A stretch of 64,000 bases of DNA from Prosapia bicincta. Lineage: Eukaryota; Arthropoda; Insecta; Hemiptera; Cercopidae. The DNA lies in assembly GCA_036971475.1 (NCBI GenBank), contig JBAIZL010000008.1:30810219-30874218 (forward strand), in the 5' to 3' direction. Below the pieces are notes generated by a model. It had not been told where the DNA came from, did no database searches, and saw only the letters and a list, made by a program, of their open reading frames with translations. The position numbers and the translations under genes were made by a program. Below, piece by piece: positions 52,265-64,000 of the stretch; position 1 is the stretch's first letter; every line of letters starts with the position of its first letter.

Positions 52265-55200
52265 TTTTTAGAGCAAATATATGACAATTGACATAGCTCC
52301 TATAATACTTATTATAGATCAATTCTAAGTGCACAATGCGAATCTATGGTCGATTCTGCTTTTATTATGCCTTTTAAATGAGAAATCCATTTTTTGTAGA
52401 AATCGCAAAATCCATGAATTATAATTCATGCATTTTTTTTAGAGCAAATATATGACAATTGACATAGCTCCTATAATACTTATTATAGATCAATTCTAAG
52501 TGCACAATGCGAATCTATGGTCGATTCTGCTTTTATTATGCCTTTTAAATGAGAAATCCATTTTTTGTAGAAATCGCAAAATCCATGAACTATAATTCAT
52601 GCATTTTTTTTAGAGCAAATATATGACAATTGCGATAGCTCCTATAATACTTAATATAGATCAATTCTAAGTGCACAATGCGAATCTATGGTCGATTCTG
52701 CGTTTATTATGCCTTTTAAATGAGAAATCCATTTTTTGTAGAAATCGCGAAATCCATGAATTATAATTCATGCATTTTTTATATAGCAAATATATGACAA
52801 TTGCCATATCTCCTATAATACTTATTATAGATCAATTCTAATTGCACAATGCGAATCTATGGTCGATTCTGCGTTTATTATGCCTTTTAAATGAGAAATC
52901 CATTTTTTGTTGAAATCGCAAAATCCATGAAACATAATTCATGCATTTTTTTTAGAGCAAATATATGACAATTGCGATAGCTCCTATAATACTTATTATA
53001 GATCAATTCTAAGAGCACAATGCGAATCTATGGTCGATTCTGCGTTTATTATGCCTTTTAAATGAGAAATCCATTTTTTGTAGAAATCGCAAAATCCATG
53101 AAACATAATTCATGCATTTTTTTTAGAGCAAATATACGACAATTGCGATAGCTCCTATAATACTTATTATAGATCAATTCTAAGTGCACAATGCGAATCT
53201 AAGGTCGATTCTGCGTTTAATTTGCCTTTTTAAATGAGAAATCCATTTTTTGTAGAAATCTCAAAATCCACGTAACTATAATTCATGCATTTTTTTTAGA
53301 GCAAATATATGACAATTGCGATAGCTCCTATAATACTTATTATAGATCAATTCTAAGTGCACAATGCGAATCTATGGTCGATTCTGCGTTTATTATGCCT
53401 TTTAAATGAGAAATTTTTTTTTGTAGAAATCGCAAAATCCATGAACTATAATTCATGCATTTGTTTTAAAGCAAATATATGACAATTGCGATAGCTCCTA
53501 TAATACTTATTATAGATCAATTCTAAGTTCACAATGCGAATCTATGGTCGATTCTGCGTTTATTATGCCTTTTAAATGAGAAATCCTTTTTTTGTAGAAA
53601 TCGCAAAATCCATGAACTATAATTCATGCATTTTTTTAGAGCAAATATATGACAATTGCGATAGCTCCTATAATACTTATTATAGATCAATTCTAAGTTC
53701 ACAATGCGAATCTATGGTCGATTCTGCGTTTATTATGCCTTTAAATGAGAAATCCATTTTTTGTAGAAATCGCAAAATCCATGAACTATAATTCTTGCAT
53801 TTTTTTTAGAGCAAATATATGACAATTGACATAGCTCCTATAATACTTATTATAGATCAATTCTAAGTGCACAATGCGAATCTATGGTCGATTCTGCTTT
53901 TATTATGCCTTTTAAATGAGAAATCCATTTTTTGTAGAAATCGCAAAATCCATGAATTATAATTCATGCATTTTTTTTAGAGCAAATATATGACAATTGA
54001 CATAGCTCCTATAATACTTATTATAGATCAATTCTAAGTGCACAATGCGAATCTATGGTCGATTCTGCTTTTATTATGCCTTTTAAATGAGAAATCCATT
54101 TTTTGTAGAAATCGCAAAATCCATGAACTATAATTCATGCATTTTTTTTAGAGCAAATATATGACAATTGCGATAGCTCCTATAATACTTAATATAGATC
54201 AATTCTAAGTGCACAATGCGAATCTATGGTCGATTCTGCGTTTATTATGCCTTTTAAATGAGAAATCCATTTTTTGTAGAAATCGCAAAATCCATGAATT
54301 ATAATTCATGCATTTTTTATATAGCAAATATATGACAATTGCCATATCTCCTATAATACTTATTATAGATCAATTCTAAGTGCACAATGCGAATCTATGG
54401 TCGATTCTGCGTTTAGTATGCCTTTTAAATGAGAAATCCATTTTTTGTTGAAATCGCAAAATCCATGAAACATAATTCATGCATTTTTTTTAGAGCAAAT
54501 ATATGACAATTGCGATAGCTCCTATAATACTTATTATAGATCAATTCTAAGAGCACAATGCGAATCTATGGTCGATTCTGCGTTTATTATGCCTTTTAAA
54601 TGAGAAATCCATTTTTTGTAGAAATCGCAAAATCCATGAAACATAATTCATGCATTTTTTTTAGAGCAAATATACGACAATTGCGATAGCTCCTATAATA
54701 CTTATTATAGATCAATTCTAAGTGCACAATGCGAATCTAAGGTCGATTCTGCGTTTAATTTGCCTTTTTAAATGAGAAATCCATTTTTTGTAGAAATCTC
54801 AAAATCCACGTAACTATAATTCATGCATTTTTTTTAGAGCAAATATATGACAATTGCGATAGCTCCTATAATACTTATTATAGATCAATTCTAAGTGCAC
54901 AATGCGAATCTATGGTCGATTCTGCGTTTATTATGCCTTTTAAATGAGAAATTTTTTTTTGTAGAAATCGCAAAATCCATGAACTATAATTCATGCATTT
55001 GTTTTAAAGCAAATATATGACAATTGCGATAGCTCCTATAATACTTAATATAGATCAATTCTAAGTTCACAATGCGAATCTATGGTCGATTCTGCGTTTA
55101 TTATGCCTTTTAAATGAGAAATCCTTTTTTTGTAGAAATCGCAAAATCCATGAACTATAATTCATGCATTTTTTTAGAGCAAATATATGACAATTGCGAT

Positions 55201-55340
55201 AGCACCTATAATACTTATTATAGATCAATTCTAAGTTCACAATGCGAATCTATGGTCGATTCTGCGTTTATTATGCCTTTAAATGAGAAATCCATTTTTT
55301 GTAGAAATCGCAAAATCCATGAACTATAATTCTTGCATTT
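52265..55340 (+). repeat. Adjacent 9-mer duplication (2 x 1538 bp)
   Basis: Copies about 52265-53802 and 53803-55340. GACATAGCTCC occurs at 52290 and 52461 and again at 53828 and 53999, each with CTGCTTTTATTATG. Also paired are ATATAGCAAATATATG, TTTGTTGAAATCGC, AAGAGCACAATG, TATACGAC, TAAGGTCG with TTTAATTTGCC, TCCACGTAACTATAATTC, a GAAATTTTTTTTTG start, and AAGTTCAC with GCCTTTAAATG and TTCTTGCATT. Few differences are visible, for example TTTATTATG against TTTAGTATG near 54415 and AGCTCC against AGCACC near 55201. Confidence 0.9.
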
Positions 55341-58060
55341 TTTTTAGAGCAAATATACGACAATTGCGATAGCTCCTATAATACTTATTATAGATCAATT
55401 CTAAGTGCACAATGCGAATCTATGGTCGATTCTGCGTTTATTATGCCTTTTAAATGAGAAATCCATTTTTTGTAGAAATCGCAAAATCCATGAACTATAA
55501 TTCATGCATTTTTTTTAGAGCATATATATGACAATTGCGATAGCTCCTATAATAGGTATTATAGATCAATTCTAAGTGCACAATGCGAATCTATGGTCGA
55601 TTCTGCGTTTATTATGCCTTTTAAATGAGAAATCCATTTTTTGTAGAAATCGCAAAATCCATGAAACATAATTCATGCATTTTTTTTAGAGGAAATATAT
55701 GACAATTGCGATAGCTCCTATAATACTTATTATAGATCAATTCTAAGTTCACAATGCGAATCTATGGTCGATTCTGCGTTTATTATGCCTTTTAAATGAG
55801 AAATCCTTTTTTTGTAGAAATCGCAAAATCCACGTAACTATTATTCATGCATTTTTTTTAGAGCAAATATATGACAATTGCGATAGCTCCTATAATACTT
55901 ATTATAGATCAATTCTAAGTGCACAATGCGAATCTATGGTCGATTCTGCGTTTATTATGCCTTTTAAATGAGAAATCCTTTTTTTGTAGAAATCGCAAAA
56001 TCCATGAACTATAATTCATGCATTTTTTTTAAAGCAAATATATGACAATTGCGATAGCTCCTATAATACTTATTATAGATCAATTCTAAGTGCACAATGC
56101 GAATCTATGGTCGATTCTGCGTTTATTATGCCTTTTAAATGAGAAATCCTTTTTTTGTAGAAATCGCAAAATCCATGAACTATAATTCATGCATTTTTTT
56201 TAGAGCAAATATATGACAATTGCCATAGCTCCTATAATACTTATTATAGATCAATTCTAAGTGCACAATGCGAATCTATGGTCGATTCTGCGTTTAATTT
56301 GCCTTTTTATATGAGAAATCCATTTTTTGTAGAAATCGCAAAATCCATGAACTATAATTCATGCATTTTTTTTAGAGCAAATATATGACAATTGCGATAG
56401 CTCCTATAATACTTATTATAGATCAATTCTAAGTGCACAATGCGAATCTATGGTCGATTCTGCGTTTATTATGCCTTTTAAATGAGAAATCCTTTTTTTG
56501 TAGAAATCGCAAAATCCATGAACTATAATTCATGCATTTTTTTTAAAGCAAATATATGACAATTGCGATAGTTCCTATAATACTTATTATAGATCAATTC
56601 TAAGTTCACAATGCGAATCTATGGTCGATTCTGCGTTTATTATGCCTTTTAAATGAGAAATCCTTTTTTTGTAGAAATCGCAAAATCCATGAACTATAAT
56701 TCATGCATTTTTTTAGAGCAAATATATGACAATTGCGATAGCTCCTATAATACTTATTATAGATCAATTCTAAGTTCACAATGCGAATCTATGGTCGATT
56801 CTGCGTTTATTATGCCTTTTAAATGAGAAATCCATTTTTTGTAGAAATAGCAAAATCCATGAACTATAATTCATGCATTTTTTTTAGAGCAAATATATGA
56901 CAATTGCGATAACTCCTATAATAATTATTATAGATCAATTCTAAGTGCACATTGCGAATCTATGGTCGATTCTGCGTTTATTATGCCTTTTAAATGAGAA
57001 ATCCATTTTTTGTAGAAATCGCTAAATCCATGAACTATAATTCATGCATTTTTTTTAGAGCATATATATGACAATTGCGATATCTCCTATAATACTGATT
57101 ATAGATCAATTCTAAGTGCACAATGCGAATCTATGGTCGATTCTGCGTTTATTATGCCTTTTAAATGAGAAATCCATTTTTTGTAGAAATCGCAAAATCC
57201 ATGAACTATAATTCATGCATTTTTTTTAGAGCAAATATATGACAATTGCGATAGCTCCTATAATACTGATTATAGATCAATTCTAAGTGCACAATGCGAA
57301 TCTATGGTCGATTCTGCGTTTATTATGCCTTTTAAATGAGAAATCCATTTTTTGTAGAAATCGCAAAATCCATGAACTATAATTCATGCATTTTTTTTAG
57401 AGCAAATATATGACAATTGCGATAGCTCCTATAATACTTAATATAGATCAATTCTAAGTGCACAATGCGAATCTATGGTCGATTCTGCGTTTATTATGCC
57501 TTTTAAATGAGAAATCCATTTTTTGTAGAAATCGCAAAAACCATGAATTATAATTCATGCATTTTTTTTAGAGCAAATATATGACAATTGCCATAGCTCC
57601 TATAATACTTATTATAGATCAATTCTAAGTGCACAATGCGAATCTATGGTCGATTCTGCGTTTATTATGCCTTTTAAATGAGAAATCCATTTTTTGTAGA
57701 AATCGCAAAATCCATGAACTATAATTCATGCATTTTTTTTAGAGCAAATATATGACAATTGCGATAGCTCCTATAATACTTAATATAGATCAATTCTAAG
57801 TGCACAATGCGAATCTATGGTCGATTCTGCGTTTATTATGCCTTTTAAATGAGAAATCCTTTTTTTGTAGAAATCGCAAAATCCATGAACTATAATTCAT
57901 GCATTTTTTAGAGCAAATATATGACAATTGCGATAGCTCCTATAATACTTATTATAGATCAATTCTAAGTGCACAATGCGAATCTATGGTCGATTCTGCG
58001 TTTATTATGCCTTTTAAATGAGAAATCCATTTTTTGTAGAAATCGCAAAATCCATGAAAC
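55341..58060 (+). repeat. B2 mosaic stretch
   Basis: About 16 monomers with CCTTTTTTTG, TTTAAAGC, AAGTTCAC, TTTAATTTGCC, GCTAAATCC with GCATATATATG and GATATCTCC (57021-57095), and ACTGATTATAG. Bases about 57055-57890 recur near 59785-60620 at an offset of about 2730 bp (16 monomers), including the rare GCAAAAACCATGAATTATAATTC at 57533 and 60263. Confidence 0.75.
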
Positions 58061-59784
58061 ATAATTCATGCATTTTGTTTAGAGCAAATATATGACAATT
58101 GCGATAGCTCCTATAATACTTATTATAGGTCAATTCTAAGTTCACAATGCGAATCTATGGTCGAATCTGCGTTTATTATGCCTTTTAAATGAGAAATCCT
58201 TTTTTTGTAGAAATCGCAAAATCCATGAACTATAATTCATGCATTTTTTTAGAGCAAATATATGACAATTGCGATAGCTCCTATAATACTTATTATAGAT
58301 CAATTCTAAGTTCACAATGCGAATCTATGGTCGATTCTGCGTTTATTATGCCTTTAAATGAGAAATCCATTTTTTGTAGAAATCGCAAAATCCATGAACT
58401 ATAATTCTTGCATTTTTTTTAGAGCAAATATACGACAATTGCGATAGCTCCTATAATACTTATTATAGATCAATTCTAAGTGCACAATGCGAATCTATGG
58501 TCGATTCTGCGTTTAATTTGCCTTTTTAAATGAGAAATCCATTTTTTGTAGAAATCGCAAAATCCACGTAACTATAATTCATGCATTTTTTTTAGAGCAA
58601 ATATATGACAATTGCGATAGCTCCTATAATACTTATTATAGATCAATTCTAAGTGCACAATGCGAATCTATGGTCGATTCTGCGTTTATTATGCCTTTTA
58701 AATGAGAAATCCTTTTTTTGTAGAAATCGCAAAATCCATGAACTATAATTCATGCATTTTTTTTTAAAGCAAATATATGACAATTGCGATAGCTCCTATA
58801 ATACTTATTATAGATCAATTCTAAGTTCACAATGCGAATCTATGGTCGATTCTGCGTTTATTATGCCTTTTAAATGAGAAATCCTTTTTTTGTAGAAATC
58901 GCAAAATCCATGAACTATAATTCATGCATTTTTTTAGAGCAAATATATGACAATTGCGATAGCTCCTATAATACTTATTATAGATCAATTCTAAGTTCAC
59001 AATGCGAATCTATGGTCGATTCTGCGTTTATTATGCCTTTAAATGAGAAATTCATTTTTTGTAGAAATCGCAAAATCCATGAACTATAATTCTTGCATTT
59101 TTTTTAGAGCAAATATACGACAATTGCGATAGCTCCTATAATACTTATTATAGATCAATTCTAAGTGCACAATGCGAATCTATGGTCGATTCTGCGTTTA
59201 TTATGCCTTTTAAATGAGAAATCCATTTTTTGTAGAAATCGCAAAATCCATGAACTATAATTCATGCATTTTTTTTAGAGCAAATATACGACAATTGCGA
59301 TAGCCCTATAATACTTATTATAGATCAATTCTAAGTGCACAATGCGAATCTATGGTCGATTCTGCGTTTATTATGCCTTTTAAATGATAAATCCATTTTT
59401 TGTAGAAATCGCAAAATCCATGAAACATAATTCATGCATTTTTTTTAGAGCAAATATATGACAATTGCGATAGCTCCTATAATACTTATTATAGATCAAT
59501 TCTAAGTTCACAATGCGAAGCTATGGTCGATTCTGCGTTTATTATGCCTTTTAAATGAGAAATCCTTTTTTTGTAGAAATCGCAAAATCCATGAACTATA
59601 ATTCATGCATTTTGTTAGAGCAAATATATGACACTTGCGATAGCTCCTATAATACTTATTATAGATCAATTCTAAGTTCACAATGCGAATCTATGGTCGA
59701 TTCTGCGTTTATTATGCCTTTAAATGAGAAATCCATTTTTTGTAGAAATCGCAAAATCCATGAACTATAATTCATGCATTTTTT
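58060..59784 (+). repeat. 4-mer higher-order repeat, steps of 685 and 681 bp
   Basis: A block with CCTTTTTTTG, a seven-T tract, AAGTTCAC and GCCTTTAAATG starts at about 58190, 58875 and 59556. Copies 1 and 2 are followed by TTCTTGCATT with TATACGAC. Copy 3 has private changes GCATTTTGTTAGAGC and GACACTTGCG, and its follower has GCATATATATG. One monomer near 59300 has GCGATAGCCCTATAATAC, a two-base deletion. Confidence 0.8.
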
Positions 59785-60620
59785 TTAGAGCATATATATG
59801 ACAATTGCGATATCTCCTATAATACTAATTATAGATCAATTCTAAGTGCACAATGCGAATCTATGGTCGATTCTGCGTTTATTATGCCTTTTAAATGAGA
59901 AATCCATTTTTTGTAGAAATCGCAAAATCCATGAACTATAATTCATGCATTTTTTTTAGAGCAAATATATGACAATTGCGATAGCTCCTATAATACTGAT
60001 TATAGATCAATTCTAAGTGCACAATGCGAATCTATGGTCGATTCTGCGTTTATTATGCCTTTTAAATGAGAAATCCATTTTTTGTAGAAATCGCAAAATC
60101 CATGAACTATAATTCATGCATTTTTTTTAGAGCAAATATATGACAATTGCGATAGCTCCTATAATACTTAATATAGATCAATTCTAAGTGCACAATGCGA
60201 ATCTATGGTCGATTCTGCGTTTATTATGCCTTTTAAATGAGAAATCCATTTTTTGTAGAAATCGCAAAAACCATGAATTATAATTCATGCATTTTTTTAA
60301 GAGCAAATATATGACAATTGCCATAGCTCCTATAATACTTATTATAGATCAATTCTAAGTGCACAATGCGAATCTATGGTCGATTCTGCGTTTATTATGC
60401 CTTTTAAATGAGAAATCCATTTTTTGTAGAAATCGCAAAATCCATGAACTATAATTCATGCATTTTTTTTAGAGCAAATATATGACAATTGCGATAGCTC
60501 CTATAATACTTAATATAGATCAATTCTAAGTGCACAATGCGAATCTATGGTCGATTCTGCGTTTATTATGCCTTTTAAATGAGAAATCCTTTTTTTGTAG
60601 AAATCGCAAAATCCATGAAC
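59785..60620 (+). repeat. Right copy of the 16-mer-offset block
   Basis: This stretch matches 57055-57890 monomer by monomer: GCATATATATG with GATATCTCC, ACTGATTATAG (ACTAATTATAG in the first monomer here), ACTTAATATAG, GCAAAAACC with GAATTATAATTC, TTGCCATAG, ACTTAATATAG and CCTTTTTTTG. The left copy ends in a six-T tract, the right copy in TTTAAAGC. Confidence 0.78.
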
Positions 60621-63600
60621 TATAATTCATGCATTTTTTTTAAAGCAAATATATGACAATTGCGATAGCTCCTATAATAGTTATTATAGATCAATTCTAA
60701 GTTCACAATGCGAATCTATGGTCGATTCTGCGTTTATTATGCCTTTTAAATGAGAAATCCTTTTTTTGTAGAAATCGCAAAATCCATGAACTATAATTCT
60801 TGCATTTTTTTTAGAGCAAATATACGACAATTGCGACAGCTCCTATAATACTTATTATAGATCAATTCTAAGTGCACAATGCGAATCTATGGTCGATTCT
60901 GCGTTTATTATACCTTTTAAATGAGAAATCGATTTTTTGTAGAAATCGCAAAATCCATGAACTATAATTCATGCATTTTTTTTAGAGCATATATATGACA
61001 ATTGCGATAGCTCCTATAATACTTATTATAGATCAATTCTAAGTGCACAATGCGAATCTATGGTCGATTCTGCGTTTATTATGCCTTTTAAATGAGAAAT
61101 CCATTTTTTGTAGAAATCGCAAAATCCATGAACTATAATTCATGCATTTTTTTTAGAGCATATATATGACAATTGCGATATCTCCTATAATACTTATTAT
61201 AGATCAATTCTAAGTGCACAATGCGAATCTATGGTCGATTCTGCGTTTATTATGCCTTTTAAATGAGAAATCCATTTTTTGTAGAAATCGCAAATTACAA
61301 GAACTATAATTCATGCATTTTTTTTAGAGCAAATATATGACAATTGCGATAGCTCCTATAATACTGATTATAGATCAATTCTAAGTGCACAATGCGAATC
61401 TATGGTCGATTCTGCGTTTATTATGCCTTTTAAATGAGAAATCCATTTTTTGTAGAAATCGCAAAATCCATGAACTATAATTAATGCATTTTTTTTAGAG
61501 CAAATATATGACAATTGCGATAACTCCTATAATAATTATTATAGATCAATTCTAAGTGCACAATGCGAATCTATGGTCGATTCTGCGTTTATTATGCCTT
61601 TTAAATGAGAAATCCATTTTTTGTAGAAATCGCTAAATCCATGAACTATAATTCATGCATTTTTTTTAGAGCATATATATGACAATTGCGATATCTCCTA
61701 TAATACTGATTATAGATCAATTCTAAGTGCACAATGCGAATCTATGGTCGATTCTGCGTTTATTATGCCTTTTAAATGAGAAATCCATTTTTTGTAGAAA
61801 TCGCAAAATCCATGAACTATAATTCATGCATTTTTTTTAAAGCAAATATATGACAATTGCGATAGCTCCTATAATAGTTATTATAGATCAATTCTAAGTT
61901 CACAATGCGAATCTATGGTCGATTCTGCGTTTATTATGCCTTTTAAATGAGAAATCCTTTTTTTGTAGAAATCGCAAAATCCATGAACTATAATTCATGC
62001 ATTTTTTTAGAGCAAATATATGACAATTGCGATAGCTCCTATAATACTTATTATAGATCAATTCTAAGTTCACAATGCGAATCTATGGTCGATTCTGCGT
62101 TTATTATGCCTTTAAATGAGAAATCCATTTTTTGTAGAAATCGCAAAATCCATGAACTATAATTCTTGCATTTTTTTTAGAGCAAATATACGACAATTGC
62201 GATAGCTCCTATAATACTTATTATAGATCAATTCTAAGTGCACAATGCGAATCTATGGTCGATTCTGCGTTTATTATACCTTTTAAATGAGAAATCGATT
62301 TTTTGTAGAAATCGTAAAATCCATGAACTATAATTCATGCATTTTTTTTAGAGCATATATATGACAATTGCGATAGCTCCTATAATACTTATTATAGATC
62401 AATTCTAAGTGCACAATGCGAATCTATGGTCGATTCTGCGTTTATTATGCCTTTTAAATGAGAAATCCATTTTTTGTAGAAATCGCAAAATCCATGAACT
62501 ATAATTCATGCATTTTTTTTAGAGCATATATATGACAATTGCGATATCTCCTATAATACTTATTATAGATCAATTCTAAGTGCACAATGCGAATCTATGG
62601 TCGATTCTGCGTTTATTATGCCTTTTAAATGAGAAATCCATTTTTTGTAGAAATCGCAAAATCCATGAACTATAATTCATGCATTTTTTTTAGAGCAAAT
62701 ATATGACAATTGCGATAGCTCCTATAATACTTAATATAGATCAATTCTAAGTGCACAATGCGAATCTATGGTCGATTCTGCGTTTATTATGCCTTTTAAA
62801 TGAGAAATCCTTTTTTTGTAGAAATCGCAAAATCCATGAACTATAATTCATGCATTTTTTTTAAAGCAAATATATGACAATTGCGATAGCTCCTATAATA
62901 GTTATTATAGATCAATTCTAAGTTCACAATGCGAATCTATGGTCGATTCTGCGTTTATTATGCCTTTTAAATGAGAAATCCTTTTTTTGTAGAAATCGCA
63001 AAATCCATGAACTATAATTCATGCATTTTTTTAGAGCAAATATATGACAATTGCGATAGCTCCTATAATACTTATTATAGATCAATTCTAAGTTCACAAT
63101 GCGAATCTATGGTCGATTCTGCGTTTATTATGCCTTTAAATGAGAAATCCATTTTTTGTAGAAATCGCAAAATCCATGAACTATAATTCTTGCATTTTTT
63201 TTAGAGCAAATATACGACAATTGCGATAGCTCCTATAATACTTATTATAGATCAATTCTAAGTTCACAATGCGAATCTATGGTCGATTCTGCGTTTATTA
63301 TACCTTTTAAATGAGAAATCGATTTTTTGTAGAAATCGCAAAATCCATGAACTATAATTCATGCATTTTTTTTAGAGCATATATATGACAATTGCGATAG
63401 CTCCTATAATACTTATTATAGATCAATTCTAAGTGCACAATGCGAATCTATGGTCGATTCTGCGTTTATTATGCCTTTTAAATGAGAAATCCATTTTTTG
63501 TAGAAATCGCAAAATCCATGAACTATAATTCATGCATTTTTTTTAGAGCATATATATGACAATTGCGATATCTCCTATAATACTTATTATAGATCAATTC

Positions 63601-64000
63601 TAAGTGCACAATGCGAATCTATGGTCGATTCTGCGTTTATTATGCCTTTTAAATGAGAAATCCATTTTTTGTAGAAATCGCAAATTACAAGAACTATAAT
63701 TCATGCATTTTTTTTAGAGCAAATATATGACAATTGCGATAGCTCCTATAATACTGATTATAGATCAATTCTAAGTGCACAATGCGAATCTATGGTCGAT
63801 TCTGCGTTTATTATGCCTTTTAAATGAGAAATCCATTTTTTGTAGAAATCGCAAAATCCATGAACTATAATTAATGCATTTTTTTTAGAGCAAATATATG
63901 ACAATTGCGATAACTCCTATAATAATTATTATAGATCAATTCTAAGTGCACAATGCGAATCTATGGTCGATTCTGCGTTTATTATGCCTTTTAAATGAGA
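60620..64000 (+). repeat. 8-mer plus 6-mer composite repeat at the right edge
   Basis: GAGAAATCGATTTTTTG is at 60922, 62289 and 63312, so steps are 1367 bp (8 monomers) and 1023 bp (6 monomers), adding to a 14-mer of 2390 bp. CAAATTACAAGAACTATAATTC is at 61291 and 63681, also 2390 bp apart, and is absent from the middle copy. The following TTAATGCATT and GATAACTCC with AATAATTATTATAG monomers match too. The last copy is cut by the window edge at 64000. Confidence 0.85.

Larger units (their letters stand above)
1..64000 (+). repeat. Continuous ~171-bp satellite DNA array
   Basis: The window is filled end to end by head-to-tail copies of one AT-rich monomer. Taking GAGAAATCC as the monomer start, the first start is at 134 and the last at 63997, which at about 170.8 bp per copy gives roughly 374 copies. 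In order the monomer holds a T6 (or T5) tract, GTAGAAATCGC, a dyad CATGAACTATAATTCATG, GCAT plus T6-T9, AGAGCAAATATATGACAATTGCGATAG, a dyad CTATAATACTTATTATAG, ATCAATTCTAAGTGCAC, GAATC-7 nt-GATTC and a subfamily-specific tail before AAAT. No copy is inverted and no unrelated DNA interrupts it. Length near a nucleosome repeat, purity and higher-order periodicity fit a centromeric or pericentromeric satellite; the location is inferred. I do not recognise the family by name. Confidence 0.98.
38501..64000 (+). repeat. Domain B2: AAGTTCAC / GAAACATAATTC monomer subfamily
   Basis: About 149 monomers that share the B tail but carry a different set of variants: AAGTTCACAATG (loss of GTGCAC), CCATGAAACATAATTC, CCATGAATTATAATTCATG, GCATATATATG, GCGATATCTCC, ACTGATTATAG, ACTTAATATAG, GCATTTTTTAGAGC (six T), TCGGCG, CCTTTTTTTG and the one-base-shorter tail GCCTTTAAATG. 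B1 hallmarks such as ACAGC with GTAGTT or GCCATAGCCCC are absent. Repeat periods of 3, 4, 5, 6, 8, 9, 14, 15, 16 and 20 monomers can be followed. The domain runs off the right edge of the window. Confidence 0.87.

Noticed and set aside
53208..53280. Possible foreign insert at GTTTAATTTGCCTTTTTAAATG and CCACGTAACTATAATTC.
   Set aside because: These align to the monomer with single-base changes and one- or two-base indels, and they recur at 54747-54820, 56290 and 58510-58575 as ordinary HOR variants.
1..64000. CRISPR array or other spacer-bearing repeat.
   Set aside because: The repeat fills the whole unit of about 171 bp; there are no unique spacers, leader or cas genes.
1..64000. Human-type alpha satellite, because of the 171-bp unit.
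   Set aside because: Only the length agrees. I see no alpha-satellite sequence and no intact CENP-B box; length near 170 bp is common in unrelated satellites.
1..64000. tRNA, rRNA, telomere repeats, microsatellites or a replication origin.
   Set aside because: No such motif was seen; the T-runs and AT-rich words recur once per monomer and are explained by the satellite consensus.

Overview
The whole window is one uninterrupted tandem satellite-DNA array. A monomer of about 171 bp (mostly 169-172 bp, about 30% GC) repeats head to tail roughly 374 times from base 1 to base 64000. All copies I read lie in the same orientation, and both window edges cut through the array. I found no protein-coding gene, RNA gene, transposon, CRISPR array or unique spacer. 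Such an array is typical of eukaryotic centromeric or pericentromeric heterochromatin. Host species cannot be named from this sequence. CpG is not depleted in the consensus monomer (5 seen, about 3.8 expected), which fits a genome with little CpG methylation, such as many invertebrates, but this is only a hint.

Layout. Domain A (1 to about 10.3 kb) consists of monomers with TTATTTAAGCTTTTTAAAT and usually CCAGTTTTTG; most carry a HindIII site (AAGCTT). Within one monomer, between about 10236 and 10326, the array switches to domain B, whose monomers read TTTATTATGCCTTTTAAAT and CCATTTTTTG. Domain B can be split near 38.5 kb. B1 (about 10.3-38.5 kb) is marked by ACAGC, GCCATAGCCCC, GAGATCTATTTTTT and ATCTCTAAG variants. 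B2 (about 38.5-64 kb) is marked by AAGTTCAC, GAAACATAATTC, ACTGATTATAG, GCATATATATG and GCCTTTAAATG variants.

Higher-order structure. Variant monomers recur with fixed long periods, so the array is a mosaic of higher-order repeats (HORs): 3-, 7-, 9-, 11- and 12-mers in A; 12-, 13-, 14-, 19- and 24-mers in B1; 3-, 4-, 5-, 6-, 8-, 9-, 14-, 15-, 16- and 20-mers in B2. Several are direct adjacent duplications that look nearly identical by eye (7-mer at 2.4-4.8 kb, 14-mer at 24.3-29.0 kb, 19-mer at 29.5-35.2 kb, 5-mer at 39.0-41.5 kb, 9-mer at 52.3-55.3 kb), which implies recent unequal exchange or amplification.

Possible function. Each monomer carries an 18-bp dyad, CTATAATACTTATTATAG, with 8-bp arms, and a second 18-bp near-palindrome, CATGAACTATAATTCATG, that is perfect in a subset of monomers. 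It also has two T-tracts about four helical turns apart. No intact CENP-B box was seen. Short open frames of 63-71 codons exist but come from homopolymer-length changes in the repeat and are not genes.
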